Assembly (NCBI GenBank): GCA_048267965.1
Contig: JBLWWK010000008.1
Span: 52,184 to 116,183 of the forward strand
Length of the DNA stretch: 64,000 bases
Reading direction: 5' to 3'
Source: GCA-2705995 sp048267965
GTDB taxonomy: Bacteria > Bacteroidota > Bacteroidia > Flavobacteriales_G > Salibacteraceae
The notes under the pieces are model-generated. The model searched no databases. It saw nothing but the letters and a program-made list of their open reading frames with translations, and was not told the origin of the DNA. Of this stretch, positions 8,734 through 17,159 are shown piece after piece. A program made the translations under genes and the position numbers. Position 1 is the first letter of the stretch, and every line of letters starts with the position of its first letter.

Positions 8734-10131
8734 ATGGGATGTGGAAGTTGTTCTTCCGGAGGTTGTGGTTCGAGTGTTCCGGCCGGCTGTGGAAGTAACG
8801 GATCGTGTGCCACTGGAAGCTGTGGGAAATTAGACGTATTCAATTGGTTAGCCAATATGGAAATGCCCAATGCTAAAAGAGCGAATACGTACGTAGAAGT
8901 TAGGTTTAAGAATACACGAAAAGAATATTTTAGAGTTCCCGAAAGCCTTGATTTAACGGCAGGAACCATTGTTAAAGTTGAAGCTGTTTCTGGCTACGAT
9001 ATCGGTGCGGTAACACTTACCGGTGAATTGGTTCAGGTGCAAATGGCCAAGCGAAGAACGAAAGATAACAAAGACATGCGTTCGGTACTGGCTCAACCAA
9101 CGCAAGAAGAAATCGATAAATGGCAAGAAGCAAGAGGGCTTGAAAAAAGCACCATGCTTAAAACCCGATTAATCGTTCAAGAGCTGAAACTTCAAATGAA
9201 GATTTCAGATGTAGAATACCAAGCCGATCGGTCAAAAGCTACTTTTTATTACACAGCAGATGATCGTGTAGATTTTCGTGAACTCATAAAAATACTTGCC
9301 GACCAGTTTAAAATTCGGGTAGAAATGCGCCAAATTGGGGCTAGACAAGAAGCTGGTAGAGTAGGTGGTATTGGGTCTTGCGGACGTGAGCTGTGCTGTT
9401 CAACTTGGCTAACCGATTTTAGATCTGTGAGCACAAGCGCTGCGCGTTATCAGCAATTAGCGATTAACCCGATAAAACTAGCAGGACAATGTGGTAAATT
9501 GAAATGCTGCCTCAATTATGAGCTCGATTCTTACATGGAAGCTGTAAAAGAGTTTCCTGATAGCAATACGCGCTTACGAACTAAAAAAGGAGACGCGTTC
9601 CATCAGAAAACAGACATCTTTAAACGGAAAATGTGGTTCTCGTATCCAGACGAGCCAACCAAGTTTTACGAATTGAGTTTAGACCGTGTTAATGAGATTA
9701 TTTCATTAAATCAAGACGGAAAAACGCCTCAAGATTTAGAAGATTTTGTTGAAATTCCAGAAATGGAAGAGGTAGAGCCAGACTACGAAAACGTAGTAGG
9801 GCAAGATAGCCTAACTCGATTCGATCAAAAGAATAAAAAATCGAGAAACAAAAAGCGTAATAGTCGCTCTCGAAATAACAAGAAAACGGTTCCTACCAAT
9901 AAAAAGCAAGAAGGGGAGAAAACACCTAAAAGTGGTAACCGCCAAAAGGCGAAGCCAAAAGGGAAACCCAACAGGCCTAAGCAAGAGGGAGGCGGAGCAC
10001 AGCCTAAAAAAGAAGGCGGACAAAGGCCTAAGGCAAGAGGCAAAGGCAAACCAAGAAGTCAGAATAGACCAAGCGGAAACAAGCCCAAACCAAAAGCTAA
10101 CAAAAAACCAAATAATCCTAAAAGCGAGTGA
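8734..10131 (+). CDS. ricT: RicT-like PSP1 domain protein with Cys-rich head and basic tail
   Basis: Homologue of Bacillus RicT (YaaT), which with RicA and RicF forms an iron-sulfur complex acting on RNA maturation. The 465 residues fall into three parts. Residues 1-31 are a Gly-Ser-Cys stretch with six cysteines (3, 6, 11, 19, 25, 30). The PSP1 core, about 45-300, has the landmark cysteine groups GSCGRELCCSTW and GQCGKLKCCLNYE. From about 365 on the tail is almost purely Lys, Arg, Asn, Pro, Gly and Gln, unstructured and strongly positive, as in RNA-binding tails. Its stop overlaps the gldH start (TGATG). Core identity is firm; the role in this phylum is inferred. Confidence 0.85.
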   Translation: MGCGSCSSGGCGSSVPAGCGSNGSCATGSCGKLDVFNWLANMEMPNAKRANTYVEVRFKNTRKEYFRVPESLDLTAGTIVKVEAVSGYDIGAVTLTGELVQVQMAKRRTKDNKDMRSVLAQPTQEEIDKWQEARGLEKSTMLKTRLIVQELKLQMKISDVEYQADRSKATFYYTADDRVDFRELIKILADQFKIRVEMRQIGARQEAGRVGGIGSCGRELCCSTWLTDFRSVSTSAARYQQLAINPIKLAGQCGKLKCCLNYELDSYMEAVKEFPDSNTRLRTKKGDAFHQKTDIFKRKMWFSYPDEPTKFYELSLDRVNEIISLNQDGKTPQDLEDFVEIPEMEEVEPDYENVVGQDSLTRFDQKNKKSRNKKRNSRSRNNKKTVPTNKKQEGEKTPKSGNRQKAKPKGKPNRPKQEGGGAQPKKEGGQRPKARGKGKPRSQNRPSGNKPKPKANKKPNNPKSE

Positions 10132-10604
10132 TGAAACACATTAAGTGGTCGTTTCTTATCGGCTTGTTGAGCTTAATGGCTTGCACAGAGCCTCCGTTTT
10201 ATGCAGAAAGCAAGCCCATTGAAAACCAAGCTTGGGAAATGGATAATCAAAAAGTGTTTGAGCCCGTTATTCAAGATACTACAGGACTTTACAATGTGTT
10301 TTTTACGTTGAGAAACGCCAGTACGTATCCGTATCAGAATATTTGGCTTTTTGTAGAACGCGAAATGCCCAATGGACAAGTAAAAGTAGACACGGTAGAT
10401 TGTCCGTTGGCCTACAAAGATGGCCGATGGATTGGCAAAAGCGCTGGCGAATTGCGAGATAATCTCATCTTGTACAGAGGCAATTTCCGTTTCGAGCAAT
10501 CGGGGAAATACCGATATTCTATTCAGCATGGAATGAGAGATTCTGTGTTAAAAGATGTTACAGATGTTGGCTTACTTATCAATAAGGTAAAGCTGAATAA
10601 TTAA
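10131..10604 (+). CDS. gldH: Gliding motility lipoprotein GldH
   Basis: GldH is required for gliding motility and type IX secretion in Flavobacterium, with GldB, GldD, GldI and others. The 157-residue product has a lipoprotein signal with the lipobox LMAC (Cys about residue 19), and family-typical segments YNVFFTLRNASTYPYQNIWLF, a following acidic DTVDCPLA, and the C-terminal YRYSIQHGMRD region. I use the ATG at 10131, which overlaps the ricT-like stop; a GTG directly before it is possible. Its place between the ricT-like gene and PBP1A is conserved in gliding bacteria. Other T9SS products in the window agree with a working secretion system. Confidence 0.88.
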   Translation: MKHIKWSFLIGLLSLMACTEPPFYAESKPIENQAWEMDNQKVFEPVIQDTTGLYNVFFTLRNASTYPYQNIWLFVEREMPNGQVKVDTVDCPLAYKDGRWIGKSAGELRDNLILYRGNFRFEQSGKYRYSIQHGMRDSVLKDVTDVGLLINKVKLNN

Positions 10605-10613
10605 TTTTACCCA

Positions 10614-13055
10614 ATGAGCGAGAAAGCAAAGAAAGAAACTGCTAAAAAGCGAAATTTCAAGAAGTTAGTGCTTTGGTTTTGGGGCCTTTTTGTAATGGCT
10701 TCGTTGCTAATCACCGTCTTTTTCTATGCCTTATCTATGGGTTGGATTTGGGATTTACCGTCTTTCGAAGAACTGGAAAATCCGAGAAGCAATTTAGCTA
10801 CTGAAATCATTTCGTCTGATCAGCAACTTTTAGGTAAATTCTACCAAGAAAACCGTACAAAAGTTGAATTTAAAGATTTGCCAAAACCCTTGGTAAATGC
10901 CTTAGTTTCTACCGAAGACGAGCGTTATTTCGAACACAGCGGCATCGATATTCGAGGGCTTGTAAGGGCCATTGTTTATGTAGGAACCAAGGGGGGAGCA
11001 AGTACCATTACGCAGCAGCTAGCTAAGCAATTGTACCACGAGCCTGCGGGTTCTACACTTGCCAGAATCAAGCAAAAACTCATGGAATGGGTAATTGCTT
11101 CTAAACTAGAAAGGCAGTATACCAAAGACGAAATCATTGCAATGTATTTCAATAAGTTCGATTTTATTAACCATGCAGTGGGTATAGAATCGGCAGCAAA
11201 CGTCTATTTTGGAGTCAAAGCGAAAGACCTAGACATTCACCAAGCGGCTCTTTTGGTGGGTATGTGTAAAAACCCAGCCTTGTACAATCCGCTTCGTTTT
11301 CCAGAAAGAGCTCTAGGTAGAAGGAACACGGTTTTCGGCCAAATGGCGAGAAACGGAATATATTCGAAAGAAGAAGTAGATTCGCTAAGCCAGCTTCCGC
11401 TAGATATCGACTTTCAAAGTGCCGATCACAAAAAGGGAATTGCTCCTTACTTTAGAGAAGTTCTGCGTGGAGAACTAAAGAAATTATTCAACGAAAAAGA
11501 CGATAATGGCAACTATAAAATTGCCAAAGCCAATGGCGAGCCGTACAATATTTACAAAGACGGCTTAAAAGTATACACCACCATCGATAAGCGCATGCAG
11601 CAATATGCAGAATGGGCGGTTCAGCGCCATTTGGGAGGTGAACTTCAAGATTTATTCGACCGCAAAAACGCAGGAAAAAGAAACCCGCCATTTAGCAACG
11701 ATCTTTCTGATAAACAAGCCGCGGGCATCGTAAACCGAGCAAAAAAGAGAAGTCCGCGTTATTTAATTCTTACCGGAAAACAATGTGAAAATTGCGGTAG
11801 ACGTGGAGATTATGTTTCGAAAGAAGTTATCGATGGAGACGAAAAATGGGTGTGTTCAGCTTCTGATTGTGAACATGTGGCTCATGCGGTTCCTACAGAT
11901 TCTATTAACTACATTTTTGAGCAGCCGGCCAAAATGAAAGTATTCACTTGGCAAGGTGAAAAAGATACGGTAATGTCACCGCTCGATTCTATTCGCTACT
12001 ACAAAGGTTTTTTACAAGCGGGTTTAATGTCGATGGATCCGAGCTCGGGCGAAATTAAAGCTTGGGTAGGCGGTATCGATTACAACTACTTTAACTACGA
12101 TCACGTAAAGCAAGGGAAACGCCAAGTAGGCTCTACGTTTAAGCCCTTTGTTTATGCTTTAGCCATTGAAGCAGGCTATTCTCCTTGTTACGAAGTTCCG
12201 AATATTCTGTACACGTTTAAGAAAGGTGAATGGGGCTTATTAAGCGATTGGACACCCAAAAACTCTGGTGGTGATTACGGCTTTAATGTGTCACTTAAAT
12301 ATGGTTTAGCCAACTCTATGAACACCATTACCGCTTGGGTAATGAGGCAATTTGGTCCACCAGCCGTTATCGAATACGCCCGTAGAATGGGAATCGAAAG
12401 TAAGCTAGATACGGTTCCTTCGTTAGGACTAGGTGTGGCAGATATTTCTCTCTACGAAATGGTAGGAGCCAATGCCACTTTTGCGAATAAAGGCATCTGG
12501 CAAAGTCCCATTTTTATTACGCGAATTGTAGATAAAAACGGAACGGTAATTAAAGAGTTTAGACCAGAAACGTACGAAGCCATGAGCGAGAAAAACGCCT
12601 ACGTGATGCTCGATTTAATGAAAGGCGTAATAGATGGAGTGAGAAGCGATCACGATGGTAGAAAAATAGGAAGTGGTGTAAGATTGCGTTACGATTCTCA
12701 AGAGAGAGAATACGATGGTATTCGCTACCCTATGGCAGGAAAAACCGGAACTACTCAAAATAACTCAGACGGTTGGTTCATGGGAATTACCCCCGATTTA
12801 GTAACAGGTGTTTGGGTAGGAGCCGATGATCGATCGGTGCGTTTTAGCCGAACCTATTACGGACAAGGAGCCAACACAGCATTGCCCATTTTCGGATATT
12901 ACATGAAGAAAATTTATGCCGATTCAACCATTAATATTAGCACCGGAGATTTTGAAGCACCAGAAGATCCAATTGGTATAGAGTTAGACTGCGCCAAATT
13001 TAAATCTGGAAAAACAGGTGGCTTTGATGATGATTCTGGTAACTTTGATGATTAA
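10614..13055 (+). CDS. mrcA: Bifunctional penicillin-binding protein 1A
   Basis: Class A PBP that polymerises glycan strands and cross-links peptides in the periplasm. The 813 residues contain a basic cytoplasmic start, one membrane anchor (about 18-42), a GT51 glycosyltransferase domain (about 60-235, with STEDERYFEHSGID and STITQQLAKQL), and a transpeptidase domain with the SxxK motif in VGSTFKPF, the SMN motif, and KTGTTQNNSDGWF. Between the two domains, about 389-420, is a CENC...CSASDC segment with two Cys pairs, like a small zinc ribbon. It is the last gene of the holB-ricT-gldH run; scoA follows 23 bases later. Confidence 0.94.
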   Translation: MSEKAKKETAKKRNFKKLVLWFWGLFVMASLLITVFFYALSMGWIWDLPSFEELENPRSNLATEIISSDQQLLGKFYQENRTKVEFKDLPKPLVNALVSTEDERYFEHSGIDIRGLVRAIVYVGTKGGASTITQQLAKQLYHEPAGSTLARIKQKLMEWVIASKLERQYTKDEIIAMYFNKFDFINHAVGIESAANVYFGVKAKDLDIHQAALLVGMCKNPALYNPLRFPERALGRRNTVFGQMARNGIYSKEEVDSLSQLPLDIDFQSADHKKGIAPYFREVLRGELKKLFNEKDDNGNYKIAKANGEPYNIYKDGLKVYTTIDKRMQQYAEWAVQRHLGGELQDLFDRKNAGKRNPPFSNDLSDKQAAGIVNRAKKRSPRYLILTGKQCENCGRRGDYVSKEVIDGDEKWVCSASDCEHVAHAVPTDSINYIFEQPAKMKVFTWQGEKDTVMSPLDSIRYYKGFLQAGLMSMDPSSGEIKAWVGGIDYNYFNYDHVKQGKRQVGSTFKPFVYALAIEAGYSPCYEVPNILYTFKKGEWGLLSDWTPKNSGGDYGFNVSLKYGLANSMNTITAWVMRQFGPPAVIEYARRMGIESKLDTVPSLGLGVADISLYEMVGANATFANKGIWQSPIFITRIVDKNGTVIKEFRPETYEAMSEKNAYVMLDLMKGVIDGVRSDHDGRKIGSGVRLRYDSQEREYDGIRYPMAGKTGTTQNNSDGWFMGITPDLVTGVWVGADDRSVRFSRTYYGQGANTALPIFGYYMKKIYADSTINISTGDFEAPEDPIGIELDCAKFKSGKTGGFDDDSGNFDD

Positions 13056-13078
13056 GTAAGAGAAAAGATTTTTTGAAT

Positions 13079-13780
13079 ATGATTAATAAGGTATACAACA
13101 ACGCAGAAGAAGCTATAGAAGGGTTAAAAGACAACATGACCTTGATGTTAGGAGGTTTTGGTTTATGCGGAATTCCTGAAAATGCCATTTCTGCTATTCA
13201 GAAAAATGGAGCCAAAAACCTTACTTGCATTTCTAACAATGCGGGTGTAGACGATTTTGGCTTAGGCTTGTTGTTGCAAACCCGTCAAATCAAAAAAATG
13301 ATTTCTTCTTATGTGGGAGAAAACGACCTTTTCGAAAAACTTATGCTGAGCGGTGAGCTTGAGGTAGACTTAGTACCTCAAGGTACTTTGGCAGAGCGCT
13401 GTAGAGCAGCTGGTGCTGGAATTCCAGCGTTTTATACTCCTGCAGGTTACGGAACCGAAGTGGCAGAAGGCAAAGAAGTTCGTTGGTTTAATGATAAGCC
13501 TCATATTTTGGAGCATGCTTTCGAAGCCGATTTTGCATTTGTTAAAGCTTGGAAAGGCGATACGGCAGGTAACTTAATCTTTAAAGCAACCGCTCGAAAT
13601 TTTAACCCATTAATGGCTACTGCAGGCAAAATCACAGTGGCTGAGGTAGAAGAGTTAGTAGAGCCCGGAGAGTTAGATCCGAATCAAATTCATACACCTG
13701 GCATTTTTGTGCAACGCATTTTTGAAGGAACCAATTACGAAAAGCGCATTGAGCAACGTACCGTTCGTACAAGAGATTAA
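13079..13780 (+). CDS. scoA: 3-oxoacid CoA-transferase, subunit A
   Basis: Transfers CoA between succinyl-CoA and a 3-oxoacid such as acetoacetate, as a complex with subunit B. The 233 residues show the family start MINKVYNNAEEAIEGL, the Gly-rich MLGGFGLCGIPENAI, the QGTLAERCRAAGAGIPAFYTPAGYGT segment in the middle and the VAEVEELVEPGELDP run near the end. I use the ATG at 13079 rather than a TTG two codons earlier. Subunit B normally lies directly downstream; here it is at 44679, behind 31 kb of surface-polysaccharide genes. The C terminus is complete. Confidence 0.93.
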   Translation: MINKVYNNAEEAIEGLKDNMTLMLGGFGLCGIPENAISAIQKNGAKNLTCISNNAGVDDFGLGLLLQTRQIKKMISSYVGENDLFEKLMLSGELEVDLVPQGTLAERCRAAGAGIPAFYTPAGYGTEVAEGKEVRWFNDKPHILEHAFEADFAFVKAWKGDTAGNLIFKATARNFNPLMATAGKITVAEVEELVEPGELDPNQIHTPGIFVQRIFEGTNYEKRIEQRTVRTRD

Positions 13781-13819
13781 CCGAGTTAAATTTTAGCATC
13801 CGCTTTCTCAGTTGATGCG

Positions 13820-13845
13820 TAGTTGATAGACATCGACTATCTGTT
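13820..13845 (+). terminator. Possible terminator after scoA
   Basis: TAGTTGAT at 13820-13827 and ATCGACTA at 13832-13839 form an 8-bp stem with one G-U pair and a 4-base loop, followed by TCTGTTTT. It lies 40 bases after the scoA stop. The stem is short and AT-rich, so it is only a likely terminator. Confidence 0.4.
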
Positions 13846-13868
13846 TTAAATACCGTGAAAGATGATTA

Positions 13869-13918
13869 GCTAATTTCGCTCTTTGCTGCACGAAAAATGG
13901 GTAAAAGATGAAATTAGC
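13869..13918. repeat. Inverted repeat in the gap after scoA
   Basis: Perfect 9-bp arms GCTAATTTC (13869-13877) and GAAATTAGC (13910-13918) with a 32-base spacer, in the 206-base gap at the left edge of the 31 kb accessory block. It could be a regulator site or an RNA hairpin before the first gene of the block. I see no second copy near the right edge at 44458-44678. Confidence 0.35.
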
Positions 13919-13986
13919 CATCCGAAATGCTATTTGCTAAAGACGAATTAACAGATGGGTGGTAGGCAAGACAAGCGCAGTATAGG

Positions 13987-14922
13987 GTGAAATCAAGAGT
14001 TGTAGAAAAAGAATCTGTATTGTTTTCTGAGCTAACCATGCCAGAAGAAAGTGTATTGAAGGCGCTCTGCTATTTCGATATTTTCAATTACCCGCTTACA
14101 GCAGACGAAATAAGAAGGTTTAGCGATGTTTCTGTTTCTGAAAACGTAATTCGAAGATTAGTTTCTGCAAAGATTCTTCAACAAGAGCAAGGTTTTTATT
14201 TCTTAAGCACGAGTGCTTTAGATGTTACCAAGCGCCAAAAAGGAAACAAAGACGCCCAAGAATTAATTCCAAAAGCTATTCAACAAGCTTCTTTTATCGG
14301 AGCCTTTCCGTTTGTTAGAAGCGTTTCAATAAGCGGTTCTATGAGTAAAGGTCATATCGATCAAGAGGGAGATATCGATTTCTTTATTATTACAGAACCT
14401 GGTCGTTTATGGATTGCCCGCACCTTACTGATTCTCTATAAAAAAGTATTCTTACTCAACTCTAAGAAATACTTCTGCGTTAATTACTTTATTGATACTG
14501 AAAATCTTACCATAGAAGAGCACAACCGCTTTACAGCCACTGAGGTGGTTACCCTCATTAATGTTTACGGTAAAAAATGGCATCAACAGTTTATTGAGGC
14601 AAACCGTTGGGCACAAAAGGTGTATCCGTTTTATGTATCCGATTCTTGGAGTTCTTTACCGAGAAAAGAACGTGTTAAGAAAAGTGTAGAGCGGTTCCTA
14701 CCGAAAAAATGGGCAGAGCAATTAGACCAGTACTTTTTTAGGTTAACACTAAAACGGTGGGACCAGCGATTTGGTACTCAAATGGCCGATAAAGATTTTG
14801 CAGTTGCTTTTAAATCAAGAAGATATGTCTCTAAGCACCATCCTAATCATTTTCAGAAAATTGTGCTCGAAGAGTGGGAAAAGCGCATCTTGAAAATCAA
14901 AGAACTTGTAGAAAAACAGTAA
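13987..14922 (+). CDS. Nucleotidyltransferase-fold protein
   Basis: A 311-residue soluble protein. Residues 17-75 look like a winged-helix-like head (ALCYFDIFNYPLTADEI). The centre holds GSMSKGHIDQEGDIDFFII, about residues 118-136, which has the GS...G and DxD arrangement of the polymerase-beta nucleotidyltransferase superfamily. The rest is helical and basic. The frame opens with a GTG at 13987; an ATG at 14038 is an alternative start. It is followed after 6 bases by a radical SAM gene and probably belongs to the same operon. The transferred group and target are unknown; proteins of this kind are often found beside radical SAM genes in this phylum. Confidence 0.7.
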   Translation: MKSRVVEKESVLFSELTMPEESVLKALCYFDIFNYPLTADEIRRFSDVSVSENVIRRLVSAKILQQEQGFYFLSTSALDVTKRQKGNKDAQELIPKAIQQASFIGAFPFVRSVSISGSMSKGHIDQEGDIDFFIITEPGRLWIARTLLILYKKVFLLNSKKYFCVNYFIDTENLTIEEHNRFTATEVVTLINVYGKKWHQQFIEANRWAQKVYPFYVSDSWSSLPRKERVKKSVERFLPKKWAEQLDQYFFRLTLKRWDQRFGTQMADKDFAVAFKSRRYVSKHHPNHFQKIVLEEWEKRILKIKELVEKQ

Positions 14923-14928
14923 GGTAGA

Positions 14929-16395
14929 ATGAATAAGAAAGTGCTTTTTACTCATTCGTATTTCTATCCGTTAGACGAAAAGCAGTGGAAAAATAAAACT
15001 CCCTATCCGCCATTGGCCACCATTTTGGCCGCGGCTGTGCTAAGAGAAATGGGCTGCGAAGTAGAATTGTTTGACACAAACTTGCGCAATTCGCCCCATG
15101 AGATAGAAAACAAGCTAAACGACCAGCCCGATATTTTGGTGGTGTATGACGATGGTTTTAATTACCTCACCAAAATGTGTTTAACCACCATGCGAGATGC
15201 TGCTATAAAAATGATTGAAATGGCTGCTAGTCGCGGTATTTCGGTATTGGTTTCGAGCTCAGATTCTACCGATCACTACCAAAAATATTTGGATGCAGGA
15301 GCCACAGCCGTAATCATGGGCGAAGGAGAAATTACTTTGCAAGAAATTGTAAAACAGTGGAATGGCTCCTCGTCTGTTCTAGCCGATATCAACGGAATTG
15401 CCTACTCGTTAAATGGTTTTACACAGGTTACCGCACCCAGAAAAGCGAATAAAAGTTTAGATAGTCTTCCTTTGCCTGCTTGGGATTTGGTAGATATTAA
15501 CGCTTATAAAAACATTTGGGAACAAGGAAAATATCCCTTCCACTTGAACATCGCCACAACAAGAGGTTGCCCTTTTAAATGCAATTGGTGCGCAAAACCA
15601 ATTTACGGCAATCGATACAACACAAGAAGTCCAGAAATGGTGCTTGAAGAAATTGCGTTTCTTATGCAAACCTATCAAGTTGACAAGTTTTGGATGTGTG
15701 ACGATATTTTTGGCTTAAAACCAGGTTGGGTAAAAGAATTTAACCAACTGGTTCAAGAGAAAAAACTGAAATTTCAATACAAAATTCAGAGTAGAGCCGA
15801 TTTGTTGGTAAAAGATAAAACCATAGAAGAATTAGCCAAAAGTGGATTGTACGAAGTTTGGATGGGAGCAGAAAGTGGCTCGCAAAAAATTCTCGATGCC
15901 ATGGATAAAGGAACCACGCTAGAGCAAATTAAAACGGCTACTCAAAAGTTGCAAAACTTGGGCGTGAGAGTGGCGTATTTTATACAATTTGGCTATTTAG
16001 GGGAGTCGAAAAAAGATATTGAGTTAACCCTTAATATGATAGAAACCAATAAACCAGACGATATTGGTGTCTCTGTTTCGTATCCGCTTCCCGGAACTCC
16101 GTTTTACGATCGAGTAAAAGCAGATTTGCAACAAAAAGCCAATTGGACAGACTCAGACGACTTGGCCATGATGTTTCAAGGCACTTTTAATTCGAACTAT
16201 TACAAGACGCTGCATCGCTATTTACATAAATCTTTTCGTTGGCGCCAAGCCAAAGAAATGCTAACGGGTAAATCTCAGCGTAACGCTAGCAATCCAATAG
16301 CCAAACGCACGCTTTTATTAGCTCCGTTGAATGCTGTAAAAGCCGCTTATTTTCGCTATCAACTTCACCGCCTCGATAATGTTTCTCGTTCATGA
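14929..16395 (+). CDS. Cobalamin-domain radical SAM enzyme (1 of 4)
   Basis: The 488 residues comprise an N-terminal B12-binding-like Rossmann domain (about 1-165, with VIMGEGEITLQEIV at 128-141, a typical GEGE loop), then a radical SAM domain whose cluster cysteines are Cys214, Cys218 and Cys221 (GCPFKCNWCAKP). The segment EVWMGAESGSQKILDAMDKGT is the usual GAESG region of this superfamily. The DxHxxG cobalamin lower-ligand motif is absent. Such enzymes carry out methylations or rearrangements on lipids, antibiotics and sugars; the substrate cannot be told. Its end overlaps the following methyltransferase by 4 bases. Confidence 0.88.
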   Translation: MNKKVLFTHSYFYPLDEKQWKNKTPYPPLATILAAAVLREMGCEVELFDTNLRNSPHEIENKLNDQPDILVVYDDGFNYLTKMCLTTMRDAAIKMIEMAASRGISVLVSSSDSTDHYQKYLDAGATAVIMGEGEITLQEIVKQWNGSSSVLADINGIAYSLNGFTQVTAPRKANKSLDSLPLPAWDLVDINAYKNIWEQGKYPFHLNIATTRGCPFKCNWCAKPIYGNRYNTRSPEMVLEEIAFLMQTYQVDKFWMCDDIFGLKPGWVKEFNQLVQEKKLKFQYKIQSRADLLVKDKTIEELAKSGLYEVWMGAESGSQKILDAMDKGTTLEQIKTATQKLQNLGVRVAYFIQFGYLGESKKDIELTLNMIETNKPDDIGVSVSYPLPGTPFYDRVKADLQQKANWTDSDDLAMMFQGTFNSNYYKTLHRYLHKSFRWRQAKEMLTGKSQRNASNPIAKRTLLLAPLNAVKAAYFRYQLHRLDNVSRS

Positions 16396-17159
16396 GCGCC
16401 TTTAACGATGTAGCCAACACATACGATTCTACCTTTACACATACCCCGGTAGGAACCGCTCAGCGAGACCAAGTATATGCCTATTTATCAACAGTATTAT
16501 CTGCTTCGCAAAGGTGTTTAGAAATCAACTGCGGAACGGGTGAAGATGCCCAATGGATGGCGCCCAAAGTGGCTTCTCTATTGGCAACCGACATTTCTTC
16601 TTCGATGGTAGAAGTGGCCAAAACCAAGAAAAAGATGGAAAACACCCAATTTCAGGTGCTCGATTTTTTAAACATCCACACCTTGGAAACTCCGTTCGAT
16701 GTAGTGTTTTCTAATTTCGGTGGCTTAAATTGTTTGCCTGCTCAACAGTGGAGTCAATTCACAAATAGCTTAAACCAAATTACTCTGCCACATTCGCATT
16801 TTATTGCTGTAATTATGGGCAAAAATTGTTGGTGGGAAAAACTCTATTTTTCATTGAAATTGAATTTTTCAAGCGCAAATCGAAGAAAAAAAGAAGTGGT
16901 TTCTGCTAATTTAAACCCGAATTCGGTAGCAACGTATTATTATTCACCGTCTGAGATTGCCCATTTTTTCGGTTCAAACTGGAAAGTAAAAACCGTGCGT
17001 CCCATCGGTTGGTGGGTGCCGCCTTCTTACCTCAATCCGTTTTTTGCCAACAAGCCAAAAGCTTTGTCTATTTTGCAACAACTAGACACAAAATGCGCAA
17101 CAATGGCAAGCTTGGCCAACTCTGCAGATCACTACCTAATTCATTTAGAAAAGCAATAA
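16392..17159 (+). CDS. Class I SAM-dependent methyltransferase
   Basis: A 255-residue cytoplasmic protein with the SAM-binding motif I CLEINCGTGEDAQWM (about 43-57), motif II LLATDISSSMVEVAK and motif IV-like FDVVFSNFGGLNCL. It starts with DVANTYDSTFTHTPVGTAQRD, a common opening of small-molecule methyltransferases. It is translationally coupled to the radical SAM genes before (4-base overlap) and after (0 bases between). The target is unknown; a lipid or sugar nucleotide of the cluster is a reasonable guess. The GGTAGGAACC motif at 16448-16457 encodes Val-Gly-Thr. Confidence 0.82.
   Translation: MSAFNDVANTYDSTFTHTPVGTAQRDQVYAYLSTVLSASQRCLEINCGTGEDAQWMAPKVASLLATDISSSMVEVAKTKKKMENTQFQVLDFLNIHTLETPFDVVFSNFGGLNCLPAQQWSQFTNSLNQITLPHSHFIAVIMGKNCWWEKLYFSLKLNFSSANRRKKEVVSANLNPNSVATYYYSPSEIAHFFGSNWKVKTVRPIGWWVPPSYLNPFFANKPKALSILQQLDTKCATMASLANSADHYLIHLEKQ

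Noticed and set aside
9932..10144. Plus-strand frame inside the ricT-like tail
   Set aside because: It is a shifted reading of the Lys/Pro-rich tail and has no independent features.
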